Assembly (NCBI GenBank): GCA_023428905.1
Contig: JAEYWP010000016.1
Location: 310,001 to 374,000, forward strand
Reading direction: 5' to 3'
DNA from: Verrucomicrobiota bacterium
Lineage (GTDB): Bacteria; Verrucomicrobiota; Verrucomicrobiia; Opitutales; Opitutaceae
DNA length: 64,000 nt
Under the pieces are notes generated by a model. The model ran no database searches and was not told the DNA's origin. It was given only the letters and a program-made list of their open reading frames with translations. Within the stretch, counting starts at the first letter, position 1. The number at the start of each line of letters is the position of its first letter. The position numbers were made by a program, and so were the translations under genes. Positions 52,987 through 61,214 of the stretch are shown here, in pieces.

Positions 52987-54048
52987 ATGGTTGCTTCGTC
53001 CCACCTCAACAGTGCCGATCGCATCCGGCATCTTTCCACCGAACTGGATACGAGCATCACGCGCGCCGGTTCCGGGATCGAGACGGTGAACAGCCAGGCG
53101 CGCCTGCTCGCGATCAACATCCAGATCGAGGCGGCCCGGCTCGGCCTCCACGGACGCGCGTTTCAAGTCCTCGGCAATGAGATGGTTACCTTTTCCGCGC
53201 AGACCGGCGTGATCGCCAAGGACCTTCGGGAGCGGACAAAAAACCTGGTGGATGAACTTTCGGCGATCAGCGCCCGGCTCGCGACGGAGGTGAAGGGCAC
53301 GCGCCTGGCCGACCTCGCCCTCGCCAACATCGACCTGATCGACCGCAACCTCTACGAACGTTCCTGCGATTGCCGCTGGTGGGCCACGGATGGGGCGTTT
53401 GTGGCCCGGCTCGAAAACCCGTCGGAGAAGGCGACCCGTTATGCGTCCGAGCGGATGGCCGTCATCCTCAAGGCATACACGGTGTATTTCGACATCGTGC
53501 TCACCGACCTCGCGGGGCGCGTGCTGGCGAACGGCAGGCCGGGCGACTATGCGTCCGTTGGGCAGGTTGTGGCGCAGCAAGCGTGGTTCCGCTCCGCCCT
53601 TGCGTGCGCCGACGGGGAGAGTTTCGGCTTTCAGTCCGTCCACGACTCCGCGCTGGTGAACGGCGAGCGGGTCCTCGTCTATGCCTGCAAGGTGTGCCGC
53701 GGCGGTGATGCCAAGGGCGAGCCGCTCGGGGTGCTGGGAGTGGTTTTTCGTTGGAACGCGCTGGCGGAGAAGATCATGGCGTCCACCGCGGTCGACGAGG
53801 CGGACAGGCCGCAGGCGCGGGCCTTCCTGGCCGACCCGGAAGGCACCGTGCTGGCGGATTCGCGTGGCGGGGCCCTTCGCGAGCCGTTTCGCCTGCCAAA
53901 CGAGGTGCTGCGCGACCGGATCGGCAAGGGGTATTTTCTGGAAGAGGCCCCGGGGGGCAGGCGTCTGATCGCCTATGCCCGGGCTCCAGGTTTCGAGACG
54001 TATTCAACAGGCTGGTACTCCTTCGTCACCGTGCACCTGCCGGGTTGA
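52987..54048 (+). CDS. Soluble chemoreceptor-like protein: MCP signalling hairpin followed by Cache domain
   Basis: 353 residues, no membrane segment. The N-terminal about 100 residues match the tip of a methyl-accepting chemotaxis protein hairpin (SQARLLAINIQIEAARLGLHGRAFQVLGNEM, compare the QTNLLALNAAIEAARAGE consensus). After the motif RNLYERSCDCRWWATDGAF comes a PDC/Cache-type sensor fold (about 140-345; YTVYFDIVLTDLAGRVLANGRPG, FRSALACADGESFGFQSVHDSAL, GVLGVVFRWNALAEKI). The domain order is reversed compared with ordinary receptors and no HAMP or methylation helices are seen. ATG 52987 follows the purine tract GGAAGGG. No che genes are nearby. Confidence 0.8.
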   Translation: MVASSHLNSADRIRHLSTELDTSITRAGSGIETVNSQARLLAINIQIEAARLGLHGRAFQVLGNEMVTFSAQTGVIAKDLRERTKNLVDELSAISARLATEVKGTRLADLALANIDLIDRNLYERSCDCRWWATDGAFVARLENPSEKATRYASERMAVILKAYTVYFDIVLTDLAGRVLANGRPGDYASVGQVVAQQAWFRSALACADGESFGFQSVHDSALVNGERVLVYACKVCRGGDAKGEPLGVLGVVFRWNALAEKIMASTAVDEADRPQARAFLADPEGTVLADSRGGALREPFRLPNEVLRDRIGKGYFLEEAPGGRRLIAYARAPGFETYSTGWYSFVTVHLPG

Positions 54049-54216
54049 GCGCCAGCGTCGCGCGGTCGGCATGGGGGCTGCTTAGGAGGGGGCGTCATGA
54101 GCACGTGCACCCATCGTCCCAAGCGACTCCGCAATGGAGCTCCTTCGCCTGCCTCGGCCCGAGGCGGCGCCTGGCCGGGTTCGTGCTCCACCCAGGGCCT
54201 CGTCAGGGCTTTCAGC

Positions 54217-54465
54217 ATGTCGGAACGCAAAGATCCGCTTTCCTTTTCCCTCGCTCATCCCACCCGCCATTCGCGCGAGCGGGAGGCCGTTCTCCTGGCG
54301 CAGAAAGCCTTCCGCACTTTTCACGTGGAGTGCTTCTGGTCGTTCGACCCGGAAATGGAAATCACCATCACGAAGGTCGACTGGGTGCTGGAGCGCCTGG
54401 GCAGCCACGGGCCGGCCTCCGCCTGGAAGGCCGCCGAGGAGATCCAGCTGCTGCTGGCGCCGTGA
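54217..54465 (+). CDS. Small conserved-looking hypothetical protein
   Basis: 82 residues beginning MSERKDPLSFSLAHPTRHSR. Mixed alpha/beta composition with a Trp/Phe-rich centre (FRTFHVECFWSFDPEMEITITKVDWVLERL) and a helical end. No signal peptide or known motif. It is convergent with the quinoprotein gene, only 4 bases between stops. The frame is open upstream to 54097, but that part is Pro/Arg/Ser-rich and probably untranslated. Confidence 0.55.
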   Translation: MSERKDPLSFSLAHPTRHSREREAVLLAQKAFRTFHVECFWSFDPEMEITITKVDWVLERLGSHGPASAWKAAEEIQLLLAP

Positions 54466-54469
54466 TGCC

Positions 54470-56563
54470 TCAGGGCGAAGCCGGCAGGGCGAAGGCCACG
54501 TAGGCGTCGCCGCTTCGTGTATTCAGTTTTGTACCGCCGCAGGCGATCACGATGTATTGCCTGCCGTTCAACTGGTAGGTCGTCGGCGTGGCAAACGCCG
54601 GGGCCGGCAGCTCCGTTTCCCAGAGCAGTCGGCCGTCGCGGGTGTCGAACGCGCGGAACATGCCATCCCGTGTCGCCCCGATGAAGAGCACGCCGCTGGC
54701 TGTCACGATGGGACCGCCATAGTTTTCCGCGCCCGTCTGCGGGATGCCGCGCGCCTTGAGTTCTGGATACTCGCCCAGCGTGATCTTCCACTTGTAGTCC
54801 CCGGTGTTGAGATCGATGGCGCTGAGGTGTCCCCACGGGGGCGTCACGCCGGGGTAGCCGTCGCTGGAGAGAAACTTGATGTAACCATCGAGCTTATACG
54901 CGGGATCCGCCGCGGGTGCGGAGGGCGCAGTCTCCCCTCCGGTGGCGGTCACGGTCTCGCTGCCCCCAAGGAAGCCCAGCAACGCCTCCTTTTCCGGGGC
55001 GGAGAGGTGACCGAACCCGGGCATCATGCCTTTCCCACCGGAGATCAGCCCGAGCAGATAGGGTCGGTCGCGGCGTTGCGTGATGTCGATCAGGGAGGGA
55101 AAACCGCTCGCGGGATTGCCGCTCCGGTCGGCCCCGTGGCAGCCGGCGCACTGCAGGGCATAGAGACGTTCCCCCGGCGTGAGGCCGGCCAGTTGTGTCT
55201 CCGTCGGTGTCTGCACCAGCCGGACCAGCCAGGCCATGTTCGAGCTGTTGACGTAGAGCGTGCCGTCGGGGTCCACCGCGGGACCACCCCATTCCGCTCC
55301 GCCATCAAAGCCGGGAAAAAGCAGGACGGTGTCCGTTCCAAAGGGTTCAAACATCCCATGGCGCGCCCCGCGGAATAGGGCGAGCAGCTGCTCTGCGTCC
55401 GGGGCGTCCTTGCGGATGTCGTCCTCCGTCAGCACCTGCCGCGCGTACGGGGCGGGCAGGCGCGGAATCGGCTGGGTCGGCCAGGTGGTCTGGCCGGGCA
55501 GGGTCGCGGCGGGAAAGGGTTTTTCGTCGATCGGGAAGAGGGGTTCGCCGGTGAGCCGGTTGAAGACAAAGACGTAGCCGTGCTTGGTTGTCTGGGCCAC
55601 GGCGGGGATGACCTTGCCGTCGCGCCTGACGTCGAGCAGCACCGGCGGCGCCGGCAGGTCCCGATCCCAGAGGTCGTGGTGCACCGTCTGGTAGTGCCAG
55701 AGGCGGCGGCCGGTGGCCGCGTCGAGCGCGATCAGGCAGTTGGCGAACAGGTTGCTGCCCGGGCGGTCGCCGCCCCAGAAGTCGGGTGAGGCCGAACCTG
55801 TAGGGACATACAGAATACCGCGTTTTTCGTCGAGGGTCATGCCGGCCCAGGAGTTAGCCCCGCCCAGCCGAGGGTGGCCGGCGGCGCCCTTCGGCCAGGT
55901 GTCGTGCCCGTAGGAACCCGGCTGCGGAATGGTATGAAAAACCCAGGCCAGCTTCCCGGTGCGCACGTAGAAGGCCTGGATCGACCCGGGCGCGGCCCCC
56001 GCCTCCTCGCTGACGCGGGTCGGCACGATGTAGAGATTGCCGAAAAGCGTGCCGGGTGTGCTCGACACCACCCATTTGTTTTCGCTGCCGGCGCCGAGGC
56101 CCTGACGCAGGTCGGCCTTTCCGCCCGTTCCAAAGCCCTCCACCAGCCGCCCCGTCCGGGCGTCCACCGCGCAGAGTTGAGAGGCGAGGGTGAAAAGGAT
56201 GCGCGCCTCGCGTCCATCCGTCCAATACGTCACCCCGCGCACCGTCTTGGTCCACTCGCCGCTTTTTTCCGTGTAGCGCCAAAGCTCGCGTCCGGTGGCG
56301 GCGTCGACCGCAAAGATCTGGTTGGAGGCGGTGGCGCCGTAGAGCACCCCATCGACCACGATGGGATTGCACTGCATTTCGCCCGCGTCGCCGGTGTGGA
56401 AGGTCCACGCAACCTCCAGCTGGGAGACATTTTCCCGCGTGATCTGCGCGAGCGTGGAATAGTGGCTGCGGTCCGGTCCGCCGAGATAGTGCCTCCAGTC
56501 GGCATCGGAGGCGAGGGCGGTGGCGGCGGTGAGGGCGAGCAGGGCGAGAGTGGGGTAAACCAT
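54470..56563 (-). CDS. PQQ-dependent dehydrogenase with inserted cytochrome c domain (quinohaemoprotein)
   Basis: 697 residues, with signal peptide MVYPTLALLALTAATALA, so periplasmic. Eight-blade propeller repeats (AVDAATGRELWRY, IALDAATGRRLWHY, AIDLNTGDYKWKI, AFDTRDGRLLWETEL) and the membrane-type glucose-dehydrogenase-like blocks DWRHYLGGPDRSHYS, YQTVHHDLWDRDLPAPPVLLD and NSWAGMTLDEKRGILYVPTGS. A cytochrome c domain is inserted between blades at about 460-535: haem motif CAGCH (472-476) and axial Met in GMMPGFGHL. Oxidises a sugar or alcohol, passing electrons directly to its haem. Start ATG 56561-56563; divergent from nifA. Confidence 0.92.
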   Translation of the reverse strand: MVYPTLALLALTAATALASDADWRHYLGGPDRSHYSTLAQITRENVSQLEVAWTFHTGDAGEMQCNPIVVDGVLYGATASNQIFAVDAATGRELWRYTEKSGEWTKTVRGVTYWTDGREARILFTLASQLCAVDARTGRLVEGFGTGGKADLRQGLGAGSENKWVVSSTPGTLFGNLYIVPTRVSEEAGAAPGSIQAFYVRTGKLAWVFHTIPQPGSYGHDTWPKGAAGHPRLGGANSWAGMTLDEKRGILYVPTGSASPDFWGGDRPGSNLFANCLIALDAATGRRLWHYQTVHHDLWDRDLPAPPVLLDVRRDGKVIPAVAQTTKHGYVFVFNRLTGEPLFPIDEKPFPAATLPGQTTWPTQPIPRLPAPYARQVLTEDDIRKDAPDAEQLLALFRGARHGMFEPFGTDTVLLFPGFDGGAEWGGPAVDPDGTLYVNSSNMAWLVRLVQTPTETQLAGLTPGERLYALQCAGCHGADRSGNPASGFPSLIDITQRRDRPYLLGLISGGKGMMPGFGHLSAPEKEALLGFLGGSETVTATGGETAPSAPAADPAYKLDGYIKFLSSDGYPGVTPPWGHLSAIDLNTGDYKWKITLGEYPELKARGIPQTGAENYGGPIVTASGVLFIGATRDGMFRAFDTRDGRLLWETELPAPAFATPTTYQLNGRQYIVIACGGTKLNTRSGDAYVAFALPASP

Positions 56564-56695
56564 GAAAGCGGGAACACCCTGCAAGCGCCGCCCCGCCCTG
56601 CCACTTTTTTCCAGGAGAATCGTTAGGGTGAACTCCACCCCGGCCGGGCGGCGGGCAAAAGGGGCGTGGTTTTGGCCAAAGGATGAGGCAGGGGG

Positions 56696-56711
56696 TGGCA
56701 TATGCGGTGCT
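56696..56711 (+). promoter_or_regulatory. Possible sigma-54 promoter upstream of nifA (weak)
   Basis: TGGCATATGCGGTGCT has GG and GC with the required 10-base spacing. The expected transcription start would fall around 56722, right at the chosen GTG, and such GG-N10-GC matches are frequent by chance in this GC-rich DNA. Confidence 0.25.
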
Positions 56712-56723
56712 CCGCAGGGGCGC

Positions 56724-58325
56724 GTGAATTCCTGCGCTCGTTGTGGTGGCCCGGACGCCGGGCCGGGTGGAAAGGGTGCCTTTGCGATAGGCTGCCGGGT
56801 CCTGCGTGAAATCGACTCGCTGCGCCTGGTCTCGAGCGCGCTCGCGCTGGGCGGCGATTTCAAGGCCGCAATGGGTTCCCTCTTCACGCAATTGACGACC
56901 CAGGCCGGCCTGCGCCTTGGGCTTTTGGCCATCGTTGACCGGGAGCGTGGCGAGCTGGTGGCGGACGAGGCCGCGCCGGATTTTCCGGAAGGCTGGAAAA
57001 AAGCCAGCGCGCCCCTCGGCCGCGGCCTCCTCGGGTCTCTTGCGACCAGCGGCGAGGCCCTCCTCCTGACCGGAGCCGCGGAGGCGGCCGCCGACGAGCT
57101 CACCGCGCTCGACCGCCTCCAGTTGGGTGCCGCCGGGGCCGGAGCGTGGCTGGCCGTGCCGATCCGCCACGGCACGGAAGTGCTCGGCACGCTCAGCTTC
57201 GTTTGCGACGCCGGCGAGCGGGAGTGGCTCGAGGCCGAGCTGCGCTTTCTTCTCCTCATGGCCGGGCAGGTGGGCCTGGCGGTGCGCTTCCGGCAGCTCG
57301 CCAAGGAACGATTCGATTCCCTTCGCCGGGAGAACGAACGGCTCCACGAGCAGATCAAAAAAAGCTTTGTGCCGGAAGGCATGATCGGCCGCTCCTCCGC
57401 CATGCGACTGGTGTACTTTCACGTCGATCAGGTGGCCGACTCCAAGACAACCGTGTTGATCCGCGGTGAGACCGGTGCGGGCAAGGAGCGTATTGCGCAG
57501 GCGATCTGGCAGGGCGGCAGCCGGCGCGAGAAACCCTTTGTCCGGGTGAACTGCGCGGCGCTCCCCGAAAGCATCATCGAAAGTGAGTTGTTCGGTCATG
57601 AGAAGGGTGCGTTCACCGGCGCGCTGGCGCTGCGGAAGGGCCGCTTCGAACTCGCCCACGGGGGCACTCTCTTCCTCGACGAGATCGGCGAGATCTCCCT
57701 CGCCACCCAGGCCAAGCTGCTGCGCGTGCTTCAGGAAAACACCCTCGAGCGGGTGGGAGGAAATCAGTCGATCAAGGTCGACGTCCGGGTGATCACCGCC
57801 ACCAACCGCAATCTCGAGCAGATGATCGAGGCGGGGACGTTTCGCCTCGATCTGTATTACCGGATCAACGTCTTTCCCATCTACCTGCCACCCCTGCGTG
57901 AGCGGAAGAGCGACATCCTGGAGCTGGCCGACTACTTCCTGGAAAAATGCTCACGTCAGAATGAAAAGAAGGTGGTGCGACTCTCCACCCCGGCGATCGA
58001 CATGCTCATGTCGTACCACTGGCCCGGCAACGTGCGGGAACTGGAGAACGTGATCGAGCGGGCCGTTCTCCTCTCCCAGGACGGAGTGGTCCACGGATAC
58101 CACCTGCCACCCACGCTCCAGACCGCCGAGGCGTCTGGCACCATGCCGTCCGCCGGTTCCCTCCAGGCCGCCCTGGACCAGGTGGAACGCGAGATGATCC
58201 TCGAGGCGCTCAAGACCCACCGCGGAATCATGGCCAAGGCGGCGCGTCAACTGGGCTTGACGGAGCGGATGATGGGCCTGCGCGTGAAAAAGCACGCGAT
58301 CGATCCCGACGTCCACCGCGACTGA
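56724..58325 (+). CDS. nifA: NifA-type sigma-54-dependent activator
   Basis: 533 residues. GAF domain at about 25-190 (LREIDSLRLVSSALALGGDF..., IRHGTEVLGTLSFVC), a central AAA+ domain with Walker A GETGAGKE (248-255), the sigma-54 contact loop GAFTGA (295-300) and Walker B LFLDEIGE, and a C-terminal Fis-type HTH (HRGIMAKAARQLGLTERMMGLRVKKHAI). The hinge before the HTH has no cysteine cluster, unlike oxygen-sensing alpha-proteobacterial NifA. The frame is open from 56562; the GTG at 56724 (preceded by GCAGGGG) is the best-supported start but is not certain. Located at the head of the draT-draG-nifHDK region, it should activate nif promoters. Confidence 0.92.
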   Translation: MNSCARCGGPDAGPGGKGAFAIGCRVLREIDSLRLVSSALALGGDFKAAMGSLFTQLTTQAGLRLGLLAIVDRERGELVADEAAPDFPEGWKKASAPLGRGLLGSLATSGEALLLTGAAEAAADELTALDRLQLGAAGAGAWLAVPIRHGTEVLGTLSFVCDAGEREWLEAELRFLLLMAGQVGLAVRFRQLAKERFDSLRRENERLHEQIKKSFVPEGMIGRSSAMRLVYFHVDQVADSKTTVLIRGETGAGKERIAQAIWQGGSRREKPFVRVNCAALPESIIESELFGHEKGAFTGALALRKGRFELAHGGTLFLDEIGEISLATQAKLLRVLQENTLERVGGNQSIKVDVRVITATNRNLEQMIEAGTFRLDLYYRINVFPIYLPPLRERKSDILELADYFLEKCSRQNEKKVVRLSTPAIDMLMSYHWPGNVRELENVIERAVLLSQDGVVHGYHLPPTLQTAEASGTMPSAGSLQAALDQVEREMILEALKTHRGIMAKAARQLGLTERMMGLRVKKHAIDPDVHRD

Positions 58326-58331
58326 GGGGCC

Positions 58332-59129
58332 TCAATAAAGCAGGGGCACCACCTCGTATTCGCCCCCCAGGACAAGATATTCCGCTTCGCCCTCGAGGAG
58401 ATGACGGGGAAGCAGTCCGCTGAAAAACACGATCTTTTGCAGGGGCACCTCGACCTTCCAGACTGCCGAGCCAAACTCCCAGGCGACCTCCCGGTCAGCC
58501 GTGAACGAACTGAGGTTGTTCAACAGGACGCGAGGTCGGGATGTCTTTCCGTAGTCCACGAGCGAATACTCACTGGGATCATGGGTGCCGCGGTAGAGGG
58601 TGCGCCAGGTTTGCCCGGGAAAGCGGCGCGCGAGTTCGTCCTGGCAAAAGGTGTAGAGCAGGTCCAGCTGCATCATCGCCCCCACCGTCTGGGCCGCGCC
58701 GCGCATGGCGTCATGGTGGTAACGCTGGAGCGCGGCCGGGTCGTGAGGGAGACGACCGCCGTGGAAGGTGCTCGCCAGGCCAAAGCGGCTTTCAACCCAG
58801 GTCTTGAGGACCGCACCCGCGTGCCCGTTGCTGTCCGCCCCCCAGTTGCGGAGATAACGCAGGTAACTGGAACGCAGGCTGGACCGTGCTCCCGCCTGGT
58901 GCTCGGCCCATTCGTGGAGCCTGAATTTGACCGAGACGTAGTCGTGAAAAATCTCCCCGCGGCGCTCCGGCGCAGGGCACTCCGCCAGCAGCTCGAAAAG
59001 GCGACGGTCTGCGCGGCGCACGCCTTCGATTTCCAGGGGTTGGGGATGGCGCTGGAATTCAATGTCCCCCATCACCCAGGGAGAGAGGTTGCAGCGGTTG
59101 AAAACCGCCGGCGCACTCGCGGGCTTCAC
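58332..59129 (-). CDS. draT: NAD+-dinitrogenase-reductase ADP-D-ribosyltransferase
   Basis: 265 residues. Inactivates NifH by ADP-ribosylating a surface Arg. DraT family blocks seen: FNRCNLSPWVMGDIEFQRHPQPLEIEGVR at the N-terminus, SSYLRYLRNWGADSNGHAGAVLKTWVESRFGL, LYRGTHDPSEYSLVDYG and the NAD-binding region near LNNLSSFTADREVAWEFG and VFFSGLLPRHLLEGEAEYLVLGGEYEV. The GTG start overlaps the draG stop (GTGA) and is preceded by a good Shine-Dalgarno GGGGGAGG, so draG and draT are translationally coupled. The order draG-draT is the reverse of the Rhodospirillum draT-draG order. Convergent with nifA (6 bases between stops). Confidence 0.94.
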   Translation of the reverse strand: MKPASAPAVFNRCNLSPWVMGDIEFQRHPQPLEIEGVRRADRRLFELLAECPAPERRGEIFHDYVSVKFRLHEWAEHQAGARSSLRSSYLRYLRNWGADSNGHAGAVLKTWVESRFGLASTFHGGRLPHDPAALQRYHHDAMRGAAQTVGAMMQLDLLYTFCQDELARRFPGQTWRTLYRGTHDPSEYSLVDYGKTSRPRVLLNNLSSFTADREVAWEFGSAVWKVEVPLQKIVFFSGLLPRHLLEGEAEYLVLGGEYEVVPLLY

Positions 59130-60100
59130 CGCCGGGCCTCCCCCACGTTGCACCGGACACCTGCGGTTGGGCCCTGCGCGCAATCCTCACCGGGCCCGAC
59201 GGCGAGGCGCAGCAGCTGCGCGGTCTGGACGCGGATTTCATCCTTCACCGCCGGATCCAGGCGCCGGAGCCAGCGGGTGGGAATCGCGTTCACCCCGTAG
59301 CGGGCCCCGGCGAGTTGACCCACCATCGCGCCGATCGTGTCGGCGTCGCCGCCGCGGTTCACCGCCCGGACCAGGCAGTCCTCAAACGTGGTGGTGCTGA
59401 AGAATCCGGCGAGAACCGACTGCAGTGTATCCACGATGTAACCACTCGTATTCCCCGGCCACGGCTCGAAACGGAAGGTGGGGGCGGACGCCACCAGCTC
59501 CGCCGCAACCCGTCGCGCCTCGGTCATGTCGCCGCCAAGCAGCAGCGCGCGGGTCATCCGCCCCACCGCCAGGGTGGCCAGGTCGGACAGTGGGTGGTGA
59601 TGGGTGAGGTGGGCCTGCTCGAGGGCGTGGTGAGTCAACGCCTCCGGCGCGTGGAGGCAGGCGAGGGTGAGCGGCAGGCCGCGCACCGCCGCGCCATTGC
59701 CGGCGCTGTCCTCCGCCAGGGGCGCCTCCAGCGAGCCCTCGAGCAGATAGCGCCGGATGCCTCGGCGGCAGGTGTGACCGATGTCCACCGGCCGGCTGCG
59801 CATCCAGGCCGCCAGCGCCTCCGCCGCCGCCTCCGGCACCCAGCGCCCGCGGGAGATCACGGCCCGACCGAGGGCGAGCGCCATCTGCGTGTCGTCGGTC
59901 ACCTGACCGGGGCGAAGCCGCAGCCAGCCCCCGCCGGTCAGGTCCCGGTGGACCCCGTGGATGGCCCTGATTTCATGGGCTGTCATGAACTCCACCGTCG
60001 CGCCGAGGGCGTCGCCCACGGCCAGGCCGAGGTAGGCGCCGAGGGCACGTTCCTCCAGGGTGGGTGCGGCCGGGGCGGCGCGGGTGGTGGGCTCGGTCAT
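59126..60100 (-). CDS. draG: ADP-ribosyl-[dinitrogen reductase] hydrolase
   Basis: 324 residues. Removes ADP-ribose from NifH and reactivates it. ADP-ribosylglycohydrolase fold with both metal-binding motifs: TDDTQMALALG near residue 67 and GGDADTIGAMVGQLAGARYG near residue 250; the N-terminal block ERALGAYLGLAVGDALGATVEFM is standard for DraG. Its position beside draT and nifH supports the nitrogenase-specific role over a general ARH. ATG 60098-60100. It is divergent from nifH, with a 262-base shared control region. Confidence 0.94.
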   Translation of the reverse strand: MTEPTTRAAPAAPTLEERALGAYLGLAVGDALGATVEFMTAHEIRAIHGVHRDLTGGGWLRLRPGQVTDDTQMALALGRAVISRGRWVPEAAAEALAAWMRSRPVDIGHTCRRGIRRYLLEGSLEAPLAEDSAGNGAAVRGLPLTLACLHAPEALTHHALEQAHLTHHHPLSDLATLAVGRMTRALLLGGDMTEARRVAAELVASAPTFRFEPWPGNTSGYIVDTLQSVLAGFFSTTTFEDCLVRAVNRGGDADTIGAMVGQLAGARYGVNAIPTRWLRRLDPAVKDEIRVQTAQLLRLAVGPGEDCAQGPTAGVRCNVGEARR

Positions 60101-60111
60101 GACACCGGCGA

Positions 60112-60127
60112 AGCGGATTGCGTGCCG
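60112..60127 (-). promoter_or_regulatory. Possible sigma-54 promoter of draG-draT
   Basis: On the minus strand CGGCACGCAATCCGCT: GG and GC separated by 10 bases and CGGCACG close to the -24 consensus. The predicted start is within 2 bases of the draG ATG, which would give a leaderless mRNA, so this is tentative. Confidence 0.3.
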
Positions 60128-60304
60128 GACCGGACCCCGCGGGCAAGGGGAGCCCCGGTCTGCGATTTTCCGACCTTTTTGTAGGATTCGGCGGATACAG
60201 GCTACGCCGCGGTGGGTGAACGGTCGGGAAGCCGCGCTTCACACCCCCATTCGAGAAGTTTTTACGGGTTGAAGGGAAGGTACTTGCGGAGGCCGGCGAC
60301 AGGC

Positions 60305-60320
60305 TGGCACCGCGCACGCT
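60305..60320 (+). promoter_or_regulatory. Candidate sigma-54 promoter of nifHDK
   Basis: TGGCACCGCGCACGCT: a complete TGGCAC -24 element and GC of the -12 element with correct spacing, giving a transcription start near 60331, about 32 bases before nifH. No TGT-N10-ACA NifA site was found upstream. Confidence 0.6.
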
Positions 60321-60362
60321 TAGGTCGGTGGCATCCGACAGGAACCTTCAAAACAACACTCC

Positions 60363-61190
60363 ATGAGAAAAGTCGCAATCTACGGCAAGGGCGGTATTGG
60401 AAAATCAACGACAACGCAAAACACGGTCGCGGGCCTGGTTGAGATGGGCAAGCGCGTGATGGTGGTCGGGTGCGATCCGAAGGCGGATTCGACCCGGCTG
60501 CTCCTCGGCGGCCTGGCCCAGCGCAGCGTCCTCGACACGCTTCGCGAGGAAGGCGAGGACGTGGAACTGGCGGACATCCGCTCCACCGGTTTCTGCTCCA
60601 GCCTCTGCGTGGAGAGCGGCGGCCCGGAGCCGGGTGTGGGCTGCGCCGGGCGCGGCATCATCACCTCGATCAACATGCTGGAACAGCTCGGCGCCTATGA
60701 TGAGGACGAGAAGCTCGACTACGTCTTCTACGACGTGCTGGGCGACGTGGTCTGCGGCGGCTTCGCCATGCCGATCCGCGAAGGCAAGGCGGAGGAGATC
60801 TACATCGTCTGCTCGGGGGAGATGATGGCGATGTACGCGGCCAACAACATCTGCAAGGGCATCCAGAAGTACGCCCAGACCGGGGTGGTGCGCCTGGGCG
60901 GCCTGATCTGCAACAGCCGCAAGGTGGACAACGAGCGCCAGATGATCGAGGCCTTCGCCGAGCGCCTGGGCACCCAGATGATCCATTTCGTTCCCCGCGA
61001 GAACGACGTCCAGCGCGCGGAGATCCAGCGCAAGACCGTGATCGAGTGGAACCCCGCCTGTGCCCAGGCGGAGGAGTACCGCACCCTCGCGCGCGCCATC
61101 GATACCAACACCCGTTTCGTCATTCCGCGTCCGCTCGGTATCCAGGAACTGGAGAACCTCCTGATGGAGTACGGACTGCTCGGTAACTGA
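60363..61190 (+). CDS. nifH: Nitrogenase iron protein (dinitrogenase reductase)
   Basis: 275 residues. P-loop GKGGIGKSTTTQNTVAGL, Switch I/II DPKADSTRLL and DVLGDVVCGGFAMP, and the two 4Fe-4S cluster ligands Cys94 (GVGCAGRGII) and Cys131 (DVVCGGFA). Arg97 in CAGRG is the residue modified by DraT in other bacteria and is conserved here. Delivers electrons to NifDK with ATP hydrolysis. The leader has no strong Shine-Dalgarno (AACCTTCAAAACAACACTCC precedes ATG). First gene of nifHDK. Confidence 0.98.
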   Translation: MRKVAIYGKGGIGKSTTTQNTVAGLVEMGKRVMVVGCDPKADSTRLLLGGLAQRSVLDTLREEGEDVELADIRSTGFCSSLCVESGGPEPGVGCAGRGIITSINMLEQLGAYDEDEKLDYVFYDVLGDVVCGGFAMPIREGKAEEIYIVCSGEMMAMYAANNICKGIQKYAQTGVVRLGGLICNSRKVDNERQMIEAFAERLGTQMIHFVPRENDVQRAEIQRKTVIEWNPACAQAEEYRTLARAIDTNTRFVIPRPLGIQELENLLMEYGLLGN

Positions 61191-61214
61191 GTCACCAACC
61201 GCCCGTCCCTGCCT

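Noticed and set aside
56616..56627. AGAATCGTTAGG near the quinoprotein start as a further LacI operator
   Set aside because: Several mismatches to TCTAACGWTAGA and no functional link to the xylan locus.
60180..60199. NifA-like TGT...ACA element upstream of nifH
   Set aside because: The spacing is 14 bases, not the required 10.
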